Notes: generated from the sequence alone by a model not told the origin. 64,000 bases of DNA from Leifsonia psychrotolerans (GCF_013410665.1 NZ_JACCFM010000001.1:3534001-3598000), one strand, 5' to 3'. Shown: positions 49,563 through 63,573, counted from the stretch's first letter. Translations and numbers: made by a program.

Positions 49563-50138
49563 GTGAACGATGCACAGCCTCAGCAGACCTACCAGGTTCG
49601 ATTCGACTGGGGAACCGCCGGGTTTCAGGCACTCGCCGCCGAGGCGGACGTGATCGTCATCGCCGATGCGCTTCCGCCGACGACCGAGCACGGCGCACAC
49701 TTCTCGGGTCGGCTCTCGGGTCGCACGGATGCCGAGTCCGCGGTGATCCTTCCGGCCACGCTCAACAACCGCACGGCCGTTGCCGAGTGGGTGCTCGCCC
49801 GTCAGGCCGAGAAGGGCGCCCGCTTCTCGGTGGTTGTGATCGCGGCGGGGGAGCGTCGAGCCGATGGGGCCCTGCGCTTCGCGGTCGAGGATCTCTTCGT
49901 CGCCGGCGCCGTGATCGACGCGCTCTCCACCCTCGGAATCGACCATTGCTCGCCGGAAGCGGCCGCGGCATCCGCCAGTTTTGTCGGCCTACAGCGTGCG
50001 CTACGGCACCTGATCAGCGCCTCCGAAACCGGAATGGCACTGGCCAGCCAAGGCCGGCAGAGCGAGATACAACGCGCGAGCCAGATCGATGGCTCGACCG
50101 AGGTCGCAGCGGCCGAGGAGTTCCACTTCCTGGCCTGA
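49563..50138 (+). CDS. ComB-like 2-phosphosulfolactate phosphatase family protein
   Basis: 191 residues from GTG at 49563 (a longer frame opens at 49521). It follows the ComB plan: FDWGTAGFQALAAEADVIVIADALPPTT, ILPATLNNRTAVAEWVL, and SVVVIAAGERRADGALRFAVEDLFVAGAVIDALSTLGIDHCSPEAAAA. The pattern A-G-E then A-V-E-D-L-x-x-A-G-x-I is typical. ComB makes sulfolactate in coenzyme M synthesis in archaea; in actinobacteria its role is unclear. Confidence 0.82.
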   Translation: MNDAQPQQTYQVRFDWGTAGFQALAAEADVIVIADALPPTTEHGAHFSGRLSGRTDAESAVILPATLNNRTAVAEWVLARQAEKGARFSVVVIAAGERRADGALRFAVEDLFVAGAVIDALSTLGIDHCSPEAAAASASFVGLQRALRHLISASETGMALASQGRQSEIQRASQIDGSTEVAAAEEFHFLA

Positions 50139-50171
50139 GCCCAGCCCGACACGAGACGTCTACGCGGAGCG

Positions 50172-50837
50172 TCAGACTGAAACGGAACCCTCCTGCGCAT
50201 GACGACCCGATGTCACGGGACCCGTCGTGGCCGACGTGGTGCGCTCACGGAACGCACGTACTTTAGCCCGGTTGCCGCAGCGCTGCATCGAGCACCAGCG
50301 GCGGTTCGCCGAGCGGGAGCTGTCCAGATAAAGGATCGCGCAGTCATCGGCCGAGCAGAAGCGGATGCGCCCAGCGGTGCCCGGACCGAACAGGTCGACG
50401 GCCGTGCGCGCGAGCGTCGACAGGGCCTGGCCCGCTCGCGGCGAGGTGCGACCGGCCTGACGAGAACCGCCGCTGAGGGCCGGCGGAATGTCGGGGGTGG
50501 CGGCAAAGAGGTTCACGATATCAATGTCTTGGCCGTCGGCTTCGTGGTCGCCTGCGGCGGCAACGGCCAGCCGGGCGATGGCCTCGCGCAGGGCGAGGGC
50601 GTCAATCAGATCACGTTCCTGCGTCTGCACACCGGGGGAGAATCGCTCGTTCAGCCACATCGCGAGGTCGTCAGAGGTGTGGAAGGTTTCCCGGCTGCCA
50701 CTCGTGCCGACCACGCCGGAATAGGCGAAGTCCAGGGCGATCGAGCCGGAGTCGAACCACCAGCGCTGGCCGTCGCCGGAATCGAACCACTGCCCCGTCT
50801 GTGAGGTTCGAGCGGGTTCAGGCGGGGCGACGGTCAT
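50172..50837 (-). CDS. CGNR zinc-finger / ABATE-domain regulator-like protein
   Basis: 221 residues. The C-terminal CGNR zinc finger is complete (RIRFCSADDCAILYLDSSRSANRRWCSMQRCGNRAKVRAFRER: C-x4-C...C-x3-C with the Cys-Gly-Asn-Arg core). The N-terminal ABATE-like region contains ALDFAYSGVV and LREAIARLAVAAA. CGNR proteins are thought to be stress-related regulators binding DNA. The 20-residue tail (TGPVTSGRHAQEGSVSV) is low complexity. Confidence 0.88.
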   Translation of the reverse strand: MTVAPPEPARTSQTGQWFDSGDGQRWWFDSGSIALDFAYSGVVGTSGSRETFHTSDDLAMWLNERFSPGVQTQERDLIDALALREAIARLAVAAAGDHEADGQDIDIVNLFAATPDIPPALSGGSRQAGRTSPRAGQALSTLARTAVDLFGPGTAGRIRFCSADDCAILYLDSSRSANRRWCSMQRCGNRAKVRAFRERTTSATTGPVTSGRHAQEGSVSV

Positions 50838-50882
50838 GTAACCAATGTATCAAGTTACGACGCGTGCTCCGGCAGGCCGCCC

Positions 50883-51377
50883 CTACAGTCCGGCCGAAGC
50901 CGCCGCTCGACGCCGGACCGCGGCGGTGATCTCACGCCGTGTCCAGGTAATCAAATGCGCCCGATTGAATGATCGGCCGCAGAGCCCGCACGCCAGCGGG
51001 CGTGTCGGCTGGCGGTACCGGTAATGGGCGTGACCGGCGGGGCACACCCCCACCCACGGGGCCAATTCGTCGGCGATCTCGCCGTCGTGGGTGCGCTTGC
51101 CCTCGTAGCCGAGCGAGTTCGCCAGGTTCCTCCACTTCGGACCGTGCCCGGCACGGGGGCCGGCCAGCGCGTGGGCCACCTCATGCAGCAGGATTTGGTG
51201 AATTTCGTCGTCGTCATAGCGTGCCGCCAGGTAGCGGGACACCGTGAGCTTGCGGTCGGTGAAGTTGCAGAGGCCGGCGCGTTTCTTGGCGTTGTCGAAA
51301 CCAAACGACCAACTGGGGTCGAGGTGCAACCGGATGAGCGCATCCGCCCAGATGCGAACCCGCTCCAGATCGGCCAT
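50883..51377 (-). CDS. SprT-like zinc metalloprotease-fold protein
   Basis: 164 residues. The zinc motif HEVAH is at 65-69 with a further His at 78 (GHGPKWRNLANSLG), followed by a second, zinc-ribbon-like part with CPAGHAHYRYRQPTRPLACGLCGR. SprT/Spartan-like proteins degrade DNA-protein crosslinks in eukaryotes; the bacterial role is unknown. Its start overlaps the preceding dehydrogenase stop by one base, suggesting one transcript. Confidence 0.88.
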   Translation of the reverse strand: MADLERVRIWADALIRLHLDPSWSFGFDNAKKRAGLCNFTDRKLTVSRYLAARYDDDEIHQILLHEVAHALAGPRAGHGPKWRNLANSLGYEGKRTHDGEIADELAPWVGVCPAGHAHYRYRQPTRPLACGLCGRSFNRAHLITWTRREITAAVRRRAAASAGL

Positions 51378-52546
51378 TAGGGAGCCACCTGCACTTGGAG
51401 CAGGCGGTCGTCGCCGGGGCGGGGTTGGCCGCGGCCGTCAGTGTTGTTTGTCACGAACCACAGTGTGCCAGTCGGGCCGGTCACGACGTCGCGGAGGCGG
51501 CCGAAGCCGTGCACAAACCAGTCCGTTGTCGTGCCTGTGGAAAGATCGACGCTCCGGAGGCGTTCCCCTTTCAGGCTGGCCAGGAAGAGTGTCTCGCCGA
51601 CGATGGCGATGCCGCTCGGACTGGCCACGTCGGTCGGCCATTCCGCGAACGGGTTGATGAAATCTGAATCGTCTGATTTTCCTTCGACCGTCGGCCAGCC
51701 GTAATTACCGCCGGCGACGATGCGGTTGAGCTCATCCCATTTGTTCTGCCCGAACTCACTCGCCCACAATTGGCCCGCTGCATCCCAGGCGATCCCCTGC
51801 GGATTGCGGTGGCCGTAGGAGTAGACCAGGGTGTCGAACGGATTGCCGGACGGAACCCCACCTGTCGCAGTCATGCGCAGAATCTTGCCTCCGAGCGATG
51901 CTTTGTTCTGCGCGTTGGAAAGGATGCCGGCATCACCGGTCGTGGCGTAAAGCAGGCCGTCCGGACCGAAGGCGATCCGGCCCCCGTTGTGGTGTGCGGC
52001 CTTCGGGATGCCGGTGAGCACGACCTCGGGCGGGCCGAGGCCGTAGCTGCCCGCGCTCCCCAGGAGCGGCATCCGTTCGATGCGGTTATCGGTGCTCGAC
52101 GTGAGGAAGGCGTACACCCAGCCGGTTCCACCGGCGGCGTCGGACGCGTCGGCCAGGAAGGCGAGTCCGAGCAGCCCTCCCTCCCCGGCCGGGTCGGCCG
52201 CGGCGACGATCCCCGCCTGGCGCACCGTTTTATCGGCCAACATTTCTCTCACGACGGTGGTGTCGCGCTCGCTGATCAGTGTGCCGCCCGAGGGCAGCTG
52301 CACGATTGACCAGGGGGCCTTGAGGGAGTGCGCCAGGGCGATCGGGTCGCCGACGGGATGCACGGGCACATACAGGGGTGACGTCGACGGCATCGGCGTG
52401 GCGGGAGCCGTTACCACCGGCAGTTCACTCGGCACGGGCGGCAGAGGAGGGGCGACGACGCAACCGCTGAGCGCGAGCATCGAGACGACAACGCCTGCGG
52501 CAGATGCCGAGAGTCGAGCGACGCGACGGAGCGCTGGCGTGTTCAC
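51377..52546 (-). CDS. PQQ-dependent glucose/sorbosone dehydrogenase-like lipoprotein
   Basis: 389 residues from the GTG at 52546, which has GAGGAG upstream and gives a clean lipoprotein signal (RRVARLSASAAGVVVSMLALSGC); the frame opens further upstream at 52609. The mature part is a six-bladed beta-propeller of the GSDH family: GLLGLAFLADAS, HHNGGRIAFGPDGLLYATTGDAG, YSYGHRNPQGIAWDAAGQLWASEFGQNKWDELNRI, NYGWPTVEG, and RLRDVVTGPTGTLWFVTNN. The catalytic His (AAHHNGGR) is present. It probably oxidises a sugar outside the membrane with PQQ; no PQQ genes are in the window. Confidence 0.88.
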   Translation of the reverse strand: MNTPALRRVARLSASAAGVVVSMLALSGCVVAPPLPPVPSELPVVTAPATPMPSTSPLYVPVHPVGDPIALAHSLKAPWSIVQLPSGGTLISERDTTVVREMLADKTVRQAGIVAAADPAGEGGLLGLAFLADASDAAGGTGWVYAFLTSSTDNRIERMPLLGSAGSYGLGPPEVVLTGIPKAAHHNGGRIAFGPDGLLYATTGDAGILSNAQNKASLGGKILRMTATGGVPSGNPFDTLVYSYGHRNPQGIAWDAAGQLWASEFGQNKWDELNRIVAGGNYGWPTVEGKSDDSDFINPFAEWPTDVASPSGIAIVGETLFLASLKGERLRSVDLSTGTTTDWFVHGFGRLRDVVTGPTGTLWFVTNNTDGRGQPRPGDDRLLQVQVAP

Positions 52547-52642
52547 ACGGCTCCTCACCTCTTGGCTCAGCGCCTCACGGCGTAACCGGCTAGCTGACAT
52601 AACCAGCATGGCGTGGATCGGCGATGGCGGCGAGGGGGCGGT

Positions 52643-53050
52643 TCAGCGCGTCAACGGACGGGCGGCGATGAACTTCTCGATCACCGCAACGGCCAACAAT
52701 GAACTCTCGAGTTCATCGACCGAGGCCCCCGACTTCTCACGCAGAAAAACCGCGGCGGTGAAGTCGACCAGTGCCGCGTCGAGATTGCCCTGGTCGAACA
52801 GTACCTTGCCCCGGTTTTCACGGGCGAGGGTCGCCAGATCGACCCATTCGTGGGTCTCGGCCTCTTGCACGCAGTGGCTGAGTTCGCTGTAGGCCTCGTC
52901 AAGTTTGCCCTGGTACTGCAAAACCTGCGCTCGACGGATGCGGCTGCCAGCGAGTTGCTCGCGGCTGCCCGTGAAACGTGACAGACGCACGGACTCGCTG
53001 GCGATCAATGCGGCCTCATCGAGGCGGTCAATCAGGCGCAGCAGCGTCAC
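52643..53050 (-). CDS. TPR-like protein with unclear start
   Basis: 135 residues from the GTG at 53050; helical pairs RLDEAALIASESVRLSR, EQLAGSRIRRAQVLQYQGKLDEAYSELSHCV and EWVDLATLARENRGKVLFDQGNLDAALVDFTAAVFLREKSG match tetratricopeptide repeats. The frame is open up to a TAA near 53228 and the extra stretch reads like protein (SIIIGYDATTLREQADPQAALERLEQLGDLRSLSALDEKV), so the real start is probably upstream at a non-standard codon (ATT, CTG or ATC near 53160-53175). It is likely a stand-alone scaffold or regulator. Confidence 0.7.
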   Translation of the reverse strand: MTLLRLIDRLDEAALIASESVRLSRFTGSREQLAGSRIRRAQVLQYQGKLDEAYSELSHCVQEAETHEWVDLATLARENRGKVLFDQGNLDAALVDFTAAVFLREKSGASVDELESSLLAVAVIEKFIAARPLTR

Positions 53051-53283
53051 CTTTTCGTCGAGAGCCGACAGGCTGCGCAGGTCCCCGAGCTGCTCGAGTC
53101 GTTCGAGGGCAGCCTGGGGGTCTGCTTGTTCACGGAGCGTGGTTGCGTCGTAGCCGATGATGATGCTCAGAATGAGTCCAGTGCTGAGGCTGGCGGGAGG
53201 GCCAGCGGGATTGTCGGGTGAGTCTTAGGATAACCCGCGCCACGGACAGAACCCCCGCAAACGGGGGTGCTCTCAGCGGGTGC

Positions 53284-54153
53284 TCAGCGGCCGATCTGAA
53301 AGACCGTGCGCCCCGGCAAGGGGGACGGCGTGGCCGTGGCATCCGTTGCGACAGAGGCGTTCGCCATGAACTGCGCGAACTCGGTGCCTTCGATCGCCTT
53401 CGCCGGATGGGGTCCACCGGCCATCAGTCGCGGAATCCAGTCGAGATCAATCGGGGTGTGGGCTGCCACGAAGACGATGTTCCCGAACCGGCGCCCCTTG
53501 AGTACCTGTGTCTCGGCCAGCCCGATGACGTGCCCGAACACAGCGGACAGTGTCGCAGCTTGTCCGCGCGCGAAGGCGAGCCCCGGACCGTCGGCAACAT
53601 TGACCACCAGAACGCCGCGCGGCGACAACAGTGGCGCGGCCAGTTCGTAAAACTCCCGGCTTGTTACGTGGGCCGGTGTGCGGGCTCCGGAGAAAATGTC
53701 GACGACCACCAAATCGACCGAACCGTGGAGCCCGGCAGGCAGCTTGCCAAGCACCTCACGCGCATCGCCGTGGCGCACGCGCAACTGGGCTCGTTTGTCC
53801 CAGGGCAGTTCGGCGCGCACGAAATCGATCAGGTCACTTTCGAGCTCGACGACCTGCTGGCGGGAACCGGGCCGGGTCGCCTCGACGTAGCGGGGGAGGG
53901 TGAGCGCGCCGGCGCCCAGGTGCACGGCGGTGATGGGCTCGCCGGGTTCGCCGAGCAGATCGATCACATGCCCAATACGCTGGATGTATTCGAAGAACAA
54001 CTCGCCCGGGTTGTCGATGTTGACGTGCGACTGCGGTGTGCCGTCGACGACCAATTGAAAGCTGCCCGGAGTGAATCGATCCGGTTCGATGACGGCCGTG
54101 TGTCCACTCAGCTTCAGTGTGATCGACGGATGCTGCTGCTCGCTCCTGCTCAT
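53284..54153 (-). CDS. spermidine synthase-like methyltransferase-fold protein
   Basis: 289 residues. VHLGAGALTLPRYVEATRPGSRQQVVELESDLIDF is the AdoMet-type binding motif, followed by RVRHGDAREVLGKLPAGLHGSVDLVVVDIFSGARTPAHVTSREFYELAAPLLSPRGVLVVNVADGP, the pattern of polyamine aminopropyltransferases. Without the N-terminal tetramerisation domain and with a shortened C-terminus, enzymatic polyamine synthesis is uncertain; many such actinobacterial 'fused MFS-less' spermidine synthase-like proteins are of unknown role. ATG at 54153 (GGAGG nearby) is taken; a long frame upstream runs through repeats. Confidence 0.8.
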   Translation of the reverse strand: MSRSEQQHPSITLKLSGHTAVIEPDRFTPGSFQLVVDGTPQSHVNIDNPGELFFEYIQRIGHVIDLLGEPGEPITAVHLGAGALTLPRYVEATRPGSRQQVVELESDLIDFVRAELPWDKRAQLRVRHGDAREVLGKLPAGLHGSVDLVVVDIFSGARTPAHVTSREFYELAAPLLSPRGVLVVNVADGPGLAFARGQAATLSAVFGHVIGLAETQVLKGRRFGNIVFVAAHTPIDLDWIPRLMAGGPHPAKAIEGTEFAQFMANASVATDATATPSPLPGRTVFQIGR

Positions 54154-54177
54154 TCCTCCAGTCTGCGCTATCCGGGG

Positions 54178-54480
54178 GAGTCCGGTGATCGGGCCTCGCC
54201 CGTTGATCGGGCCTCGCCCGTTGATCGAGCGTGTCGAGATCTCGGGGCACGGTTCTCGAGGTTGGCTTGCGGGGTCTCGACAGGCTCGACCAGCGGTTTG
54301 TCGGTGATCGGGTCCCGCCCCGTTGATCGAGCGTGTCGAGATCTCGGGGCACGGTTCTCGAGGGTCGCTTGCGGGGTCTCGGCAGGCTCGACCAGCGGGT
54401 GGGGGTTCTCGAGGGTGGCTTGCGGGGTCTCGACAGGCTCGATCAGCCGGTCGGTTGGCTTGCGGGGTCTCGACGGCGGC
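54178..54480. repeat. REP-like repeat cluster upstream of rpoB
   Basis: Alternating orientations: GTTGATCGAGCGTGTCGAGA (near 54222 and 54322), and CGGGGTCTCGACAGGCTCGA-type copies (near 54271, 54372 and 54423). It lies between the divergent spermidine-synthase-like gene and rpoB, upstream of the rpoB promoter. Confidence 0.88.
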
Positions 54481-54539
54481 CGACCGGTGCGCGCGAGCCT
54501 GGGTTATACCCGAGAATTTCGACGAGGTCAAGAAAAGAG

Positions 54540-54568
54540 TGGACACGGCCTGTTTGAGCGCATATAGT
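54540..54568 (+). promoter_or_regulatory. rpoBC promoter
   Basis: TGGACA (54540-54545), a spacer of exactly 17 bp, TATAGT (54563-54568): a near-consensus SigA promoter. The leader to the rpoB start is about 180 nt. Confidence 0.8.
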
Positions 54569-54753
54569 TGATCCTTGCGCTCCCAGACATACCTCTGCCT
54601 TCATATTGCGGTCGGCTTTGCGTGCTCAAGCCACCTTGCGGCACATCTTCAATGAGAATTCACCGGTTTATTCTGGTGACACTTCCGAGGGTCTGTGGAG
54701 TACTCCATTACTAACAGTAACTAGACCTGACGGGGTCCACGGAGGTTATTTCC

Positions 54754-58245
<3,492 letters not shown>

Positions 58246-58288
58246 ACCTGGCCGCTGAAGAGACTCGAAAACTTTCCAAGGAGAGAAA

Positions 58289-61200
58289 TTGCTCGACGTA
58301 ACAACTTTTGACGAGCTTCGCATTGGCCTGGCTACCGCCGACGACATCCGTCGTTGGTCGCACGGTGAGGTCAAGAAGCCCGAAACCATCAACTACCGCA
58401 CCCTCAAGCCGGAGAAAGATGGTCTGTTCGGTGAACAGATCTTCGGACCCAGCCGCGACTGGGAGTGCTCCTGCGGCAAGTACAAGCGTGTGCGCTTCAA
58501 GGGCATCGTGTGTGAGCGCTGTGGTGTCGAGGTCACGAAGTCGTCGGTGCGCCGCGAGCGCATGGGCCACATCGAACTCGCTGCCCCCGTCACCCACATC
58601 TGGTACTTCAAGGGTGTTCCTTCCCGCCTGGGCTACCTGCTCGACATGGCGCCGAAGGACCTCGAGAAGGTCATCTACTTCGCGGCCTACATGGTCATCG
58701 AGGTCGACGAAGACGGCCGTCACCAGGACATGCCGGGCCTTGAGAACGAGCTTCGCCTCGAGATCAAGACCCTCGAGGGCCAGCGCGACACCCGCATCGC
58801 TGACCGCCTGACGCGCCTGGAAACCGACCTCGCAGCACTGGAGGCCGAAGGCGCCAAGAGCGACCAGAAGAAGCGCACCAAGGATGCCGCCGAGAAGGAG
58901 ATGACTCAGACCCGCAAGGCGATGGATGAGCAGATCGCTCACCTCGAACGCGTCTGGGAAGACTTCCGCACTCTCAAGGTCGGCGACCTGAAGCCCGAAG
59001 ACTCCGTCTTCCACGAGCTGCAGGACCGCTTCGGCATGTACTTCGAGGCCTACATGGGTGCCGAAGCCATCAAGAAGCGCCTCGAGGCCTTCGACCTGGT
59101 CACCGAAAGCGAAAACCTGCACCTGCAGATCGCCGAGGGCAAGGGCCAGAAGAAGATCCGTGCGATCAAGCGTCTGCGCGTCGTCAACGCCTTCATCACG
59201 ACCGGCAACTCGCCGGCCGCGATGGTGCTCGATGTCGTGCCGGTCATCCCGCCGGAACTGCGCCCGATGGTGCAGCTTGACGGTGGCCGTTTCGCCACGA
59301 GCGACCTGAACGACCTCTACCGTCGTGTGATCAACCGCAACAACCGCTTGCGTCGTCTCCTTGACCTCGGTGCTCCCGAGATCATCGTGAACAACGAGAA
59401 GCGGATGCTGCAGGAGGCCGTCGACGCACTGTTCGACAACGGTCGTCGTGGTCGCCCCGTCACGGGCACCGGAAACCGCGCGCTGAAGTCCCTGAGCGAC
59501 ATGCTCAAGGGTAAGCAGGGTCGGTTCCGTCAGAACCTGCTCGGTAAGCGCGTTGACTACTCGGGCCGTTCGGTCATCATCGTCGGCCCGCAGCTGAAGC
59601 TGCACCAGTGTGGTCTGCCCAAGCAGATGGCGCTGGAGCTCTTCAAGCCGTTCGTGATCAAGCGCCTGATCGACCTGAGCCACGCTCAGAACATCAAGGC
59701 CGCCAAGCGCATGGTCGAGCGGAGCCGCCCGCAGGTGTGGGACGTGCTCGAAGAGATCATCCGCGAGCGCCCCGTGCTTTTGAACCGTGCACCAACGCTG
59801 CACCGCCTGGGCATCCAGGCCTTCGAGCCTCAGCTCGTTGAGGGTAAGGCCATCCAGCTGCACCCGCTCGTCTGTGCTGCGTTCAACGCCGACTTCGACG
59901 GTGACCAGATGGCAGTTCACCTGCCGCTGTCCGTCGAGGCCCAGGCCGAGGCTCGCATCCTGATGCTCGCATCGAACAACATCCTGAAGCCGTCTGACGG
60001 TCGCCCGGTGACCCTGCCCACACAGGACATGATCATCGGTCTGCACCACCTGACCACGCTCAAGGAAGGCGTTGTCGGCGAAGGCCGTGCGTTCTCCACA
60101 GTGGCGGAAGCGATTCTTGCTTTCGACCAGCACTCGCTCGACCTGAACGCCAAGGTGCGCATCCGCCTCACCGACAAGTACTTCACCGAGGGCACGCAGC
60201 CCGAGGGCGTCGTGCTGGTCAACGGCAAGGCAGAGGGAACGGTCCTCGTGAACACGACCCTCGGTCGTGCGCTGTTCAACGAGACGCTTCCGACGGACTA
60301 CCCGTACTTCGAGAAGGTTGCCGACAAGGGCACCCTCTCGGCGATCGTCAACGACCTCGCTGAGCGGTACCCGAAGGTGGAGGTTGCAGCTGCGCTCGAC
60401 AACATTAAGGATGCCGGTTTCTACTGGGCAACCCGTTCCGGCGTGACCGTTGCGCTCAGCGACATCCTGACCCCGCCGAACAAGCCGCAGATCGTTGCCG
60501 GCTACGAGAAGCAGGCCGCCAAGGTTCAGTCGCAGTTCGAGAAGGGTCTCACGACCGACCTCGAGCGTCGTCAGGAGCTCATCCAGATCTGGACCAAGGC
60601 GACCGAAGACGTCGCCACGGCCATGCAGGCGAACTTCCCTGAGGACAACACCATCAACCGCATGGTCACCTCTGGTGCCCGTGGTAACTGGCTGCAGGTT
60701 CGTAACATCGCCGGTATGCGAGGCCTGGTGAACAACCCGAAGGGTGAGATCATCCCTCGCCCGATCATCTCGAGCTACCGCGAAGGCCTGTCCGTCGCCG
60801 AGTACTTCATTGCTACTCACGGTGCTCGCAAGGGTCTGGCCGACACGGCTCTGCGTACTGCAGACTCGGGATACTTGACGCGTCGTCTCGTTGACGTCTC
60901 GCAGGATGTCATCATCCGCGAAGACGACTGTGGCACGACCAAGGGTCTTGAACTGCCGATCGCAACGGTTGACGCTGCGGGAACGCTGGTTCGCCACCCC
61001 AACGTCGAGAACGCCGTGTACGCTCGCTCGCTGGCCGCAGCCGCGGTCAACGCGAAGGGTGAGGTCGTCGCAGACGCCGGATCCGACGTGGGCGACGTTC
61101 TCATCGACCAGCTCGTTACGGCTGGTGTCGAGAACATCAAGGTGCGCTCGGTTCTGACCTGTGAGTCCGCCGTCGGTGTCTGTGCAGTCTGCTATGGCCG

Positions 61201-62185
61201 CTCGCTCGCGACCGGTCTGCTCGTCGACATCGGTGAGGCCGTCGGCATCATCGCCGCACAGTCGATCGGTGAGCCGGGAACCCAGCTCACGATGCGTACC
61301 TTCCACACCGGTGGATCGGCATCCGCCGATGACATCACCCAGGGTCTTCCCCGGGTGCAGGAGCTCTTCGAAGCGCGTACCCCCAAGGGTGCATCGCCCA
61401 TCGTCGAGGCCGCCGGTCGCATCACGATCGAAGACACCGACCGCAGCCGCAAGGTGATTTTGACGCCCGACAACGGCGACGAAGCGATTGCCTACCCGGT
61501 GCTCAAGCGTTCGACCCTCCTCGTTGAGGATGGCCAGCACGTTGAGCTCGGTCAGCAGGTCATCGTTGGCGCCGTCGACCCGAAGGAAGTTCTTCGAGTC
61601 AAGGGTGTCCGCGAAGTGCAGAAGCACCTCGTTGGTGGCGTGCAGGATGTCTACCGTTCACAGGGTGTGCCGATTCACGACAAGCACATCGAGGTCATCG
61701 TTCGTCAGATGCTTCGTAAGGTCACCGTCGTCGAACACGGCGACACGGGCCTGCTGCCGGGTGAGCTGGTTGACCGTCAGAAGTACAACGAGCTCAACCG
61801 CGCCGCGTTGACCGAGGGCAAGAAGACGGCTTCGGCTCGTCAGGAAGTCATGGGTATCACCAAGGCTTCACTGGCAACCGAATCCTGGCTGAGCGCCGCT
61901 TCCTTCCAGGAGACCACCCGGGTGCTGACCCAGGCGGCCATGGAAGGCAAGAGCGACCCGCTGATGGGTCTCAAGGAGAACGTGATCATCGGTAAGTTGA
62001 TCCCGGCCGGAACCGGTCTGCCGCGGTACCGCGACGTCACCGTCGAGGCAACCGAAGAAGCCAAGGCTGAGCGTTACCCGAACCGCATCTTCACCGATGA
62101 TGCAGCGTTCAACGAGGGTGACCTGAGCTTCGTCGACTTCGACAGCTTCAGCTCGGACGACTTCACGCCGGGCACATACAACTAG
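58289..62185 (+). CDS. rpoC: DNA-directed RNA polymerase subunit beta'
   Basis: 1298 residues, TTG start at 58289 with AAGGAGA upstream. N-terminal zinc-binding cysteines ([23 protein letters not shown]), the catalytic metal motif NADFDGDQM, the [24 protein letters not shown] segment before it, the bridge-helix region [25 protein letters not shown] and the second zinc site [17 protein letters not shown] are all intact. It is the second gene of the rpoBC operon, and a strong terminator follows. Confidence 0.98.
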   Translation: MLDVTTFDELRIGLATADDIRRWSHGEVKKPETINYRTLKPEKDGLFGEQIFGPSRDWECSCGKYKRVRFKGIVCERCGVEVTKSSVRRERMGHIELAAPVTHIWYFKGVPSRLGYLLDMAPKDLEKVIYFAAYMVIEVDEDGRHQDMPGLENELRLEIKTLEGQRDTRIADRLTRLETDLAALEAEGAKSDQKKRTKDAAEKEMTQTRKAMDEQIAHLERVWEDFRTLKVGDLKPEDSVFHELQDRFGMYFEAYMGAEAIKKRLEAFDLVTESENLHLQIAEGKGQKKIRAIKRLRVVNAFITTGNSPAAMVLDVVPVIPPELRPMVQLDGGRFATSDLNDLYRRVINRNNRLRRLLDLGAPEIIVNNEKRMLQEAVDALFDNGRRGRPVTGTGNRALKSLSDMLKGKQGRFRQNLLGKRVDYSGRSVIIVGPQLKLHQCGLPKQMALELFKPFVIKRLIDLSHAQNIKAAKRMVERSRPQVWDVLEEIIRERPVLLNRAPTLHRLGIQAFEPQLVEGKAIQLHPLVCAAFNADFDGDQMAVHLPLSVEAQAEARILMLASNNILKPSDGRPVTLPTQDMIIGLHHLTTLKEGVVGEGRAFSTVAEAILAFDQHSLDLNAKVRIRLTDKYFTEGTQPEGVVLVNGKAEGTVLVNTTLGRALFNETLPTDYPYFEKVADKGTLSAIVNDLAERYPKVEVAAALDNIKDAGFYWATRSGVTVALSDILTPPNKPQIVAGYEKQAAKVQSQFEKGLTTDLERRQELIQIWTKATEDVATAMQANFPEDNTINRMVTSGARGNWLQVRNIAGMRGLVNNPKGEIIPRPIISSYREGLSVAEYFIATHGARKGLADTALRTADSGYLTRRLVDVSQDVIIREDDCGTTKGLELPIATVDAAGTLVRHPNVENAVYARSLAAAAVNAKGEVVADAGSDVGDVLIDQLVTAGVENIKVRSVLTCESAVGVCAVCYGRSLATGLLVDIGEAVGIIAAQSIGEPGTQLTMRTFHTGGSASADDITQGLPRVQELFEARTPKGASPIVEAAGRITIEDTDRSRKVILTPDNGDEAIAYPVLKRSTLLVEDGQHVELGQQVIVGAVDPKEVLRVKGVREVQKHLVGGVQDVYRSQGVPIHDKHIEVIVRQMLRKVTVVEHGDTGLLPGELVDRQKYNELNRAALTEGKKTASARQEVMGITKASLATESWLSAASFQETTRVLTQAAMEGKSDPLMGLKENVIIGKLIPAGTGLPRYRDVTVEATEEAKAERYPNRIFTDDAAFNEGDLSFVDFDSFSSDDFTPGTYN

Positions 62186-62213
62186 TTCGTATGGCGGCGT
62201 AGTTGCTCGAATA

Positions 62214-62250
62214 AAGAGGGTCCCGGCGTGAGCCGGGGCCCTCTTTTTTG
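62214..62250 (+). terminator. rpoBC terminator
   Basis: GAGGGTCCCGGC (62216-62227) pairs with GCCGGGGCCCTC around GTGA, with one bulge, followed by TTTTTTG. Confidence 0.9.
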
Positions 62251-62274
62251 TCTCTCTGACCGGCACTGACATTC

Positions 62275-62306
62275 TTCTCGGACATGCGTCCGAGAAGTGG
62301 TACACT
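62275..62306 (+). promoter_or_regulatory. tetR operator and leaderless promoter
   Basis: TTCTCGGAC (62275-62283) and GTCCGAGAA (62288-62296) are exact reverse complements, 4 bp apart. The -10 box TACACT (62301-62306) lies right behind and the ATG at 62313 is at the expected transcription start, so the message is probably leaderless. The operator covers the -35 region, which implies autorepression. Confidence 0.65.
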
Positions 62307-62312
62307 GATCTA

Positions 62313-62939
62313 ATGACTTCCGTGCGCTCCTCCGATGCTTCGCGAGGAAGGCTGTCGTCGAAGGCAACGCCTGACCCGCGTGCCGAGCGAACGCGTCAGT
62401 CGATATTCTCGGCCATGCGCCACTTGATGACCGAGCAGTCGGCATCCGTCTCGGTCGGTGACATCGTGAGGGTGTCGGGCGTGAGCAGAAGCTCGTTCTA
62501 CGCGCATTTTGCGAGCCTCGACGAGTTGGCCGCAGAGCTCCTGAAAGCGCAGCTCGCCGAGATCGGGTCGGCCGGAGACCAGCAGCGCCGCGAAGATTTG
62601 ATCGTGGGAACGAGTGCAGCACGGGTGGGTTACACCCGCTTGGTCGCGCACATGGTTGAGCATTTTTCGCTGTACTCGAGCGTGCTCGAACTGCAGCCCG
62701 CGCGCGGGGCCTATGACGAAATCGTCGAGGCCTACGCCACGCGCCTGCTGCAATCGGTCGTCGTTCCTGATCAGGCGCCGGCGAACGTGAATCTTGAACT
62801 CGTCACGACCTATATTGCCGGGGGCGCACTCACGCTGATCAACGCGTGGCTGCGTGGGCACATCGATGTTTCAGACGACGAGCTTGTGGAGCAACTCGTC
62901 GGTTTACTCCCGCCGTGGGTGACGTCCACCCGAAGTTAA
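62313..62939 (+). CDS. TetR-family transcriptional regulator
   Basis: 208 residues. The N-terminal HTH is [55 protein letters not shown]. The ligand-binding domain is ordinary ([23 protein letters not shown]...[37 protein letters not shown]). The palindrome directly upstream suggests autoregulation. Ligand and targets are unknown. Confidence 0.93.
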   Translation: MTSVRSSDASRGRLSSKATPDPRAERTRQSIFSAMRHLMTEQSASVSVGDIVRVSGVSRSSFYAHFASLDELAAELLKAQLAEIGSAGDQQRREDLIVGTSAARVGYTRLVAHMVEHFSLYSSVLELQPARGAYDEIVEAYATRLLQSVVVPDQAPANVNLELVTTYIAGGALTLINAWLRGHIDVSDDELVEQLVGLLPPWVTSTRS

Positions 62940-63015
62940 CGGCTCCACCGCGCATGACCCCGGCCCGCACACGTACGCGCGCCGGATTACCAGCAGAGAA
63001 AAAGAGGCACTACGC

Positions 63016-63531
63016 ATGAAACTCGAAGTCGGCGAAACACTTGTCTACCCCCACCACGGTGCCGTCACCATTACAAGCATCGACCAGCGCACGATCAAGG
63101 GCGTCGACAAGAAGTTCCTCACGCTCAGCGTGCACATGAGCGAACTCGTCATTCAAATTCCCGTCGACAATATGGAACTTGTCGGCGTGCGCGATGTCAT
63201 CGACGCCGAGGGCGTGCAGGCCGTCTACCGCGTCTTGCAGGACGAGTTTGTTGAAGAGTCGGGTAACTGGTCGCGTCGCTACAAGGCGAACCAGGAGAAG
63301 ATGGCCAGCGGTGATGTCTACCGTGTCGGCGAGGTCGTGCGTGACCTGTGGCGCCGCGACCAGGATAAGGGCGTGTCCGCCGGTGAGAAGCGCATGCTTG
63401 AGAAGGCCCGTCAGATTCTGGTGTCGGAGCTGGCACTTGCGCAGACCCTCACCGATGCCGAAGCCAGCGACCTGATGACCGAGGTGCTGTTGGCCGCTCC
63501 GGCCGGCCCCGCACTCATCTCAGCCGTCTAA
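63016..63531 (+). CDS. carD: CarD/CdnL-family RNA polymerase-binding regulator
   Basis: 171 residues. The N-terminal Tudor-like RNA polymerase-interaction domain ([35 protein letters not shown]...[16 protein letters not shown]) and the C-terminal helical DNA-binding domain ([62 protein letters not shown]) with the Trp that stabilises open promoter complexes (NWSRRYK) are intact. It acts on rRNA and other promoters. Confidence 0.96.
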   Translation: MKLEVGETLVYPHHGAVTITSIDQRTIKGVDKKFLTLSVHMSELVIQIPVDNMELVGVRDVIDAEGVQAVYRVLQDEFVEESGNWSRRYKANQEKMASGDVYRVGEVVRDLWRRDQDKGVSAGEKRMLEKARQILVSELALAQTLTDAEASDLMTEVLLAAPAGPALISAV

Positions 63532-63573
63532 CCTGACGAGACTGTGAGTCGGCGATACCGGCTCAATTCACGT

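Noticed and set aside
53284..54546. Longer N-terminus of the spermidine-synthase-like protein
   Set aside because: The extra 131 codons are translated repeat DNA (RACRDPASQPRE units); the family starts fit ATG at 54153.
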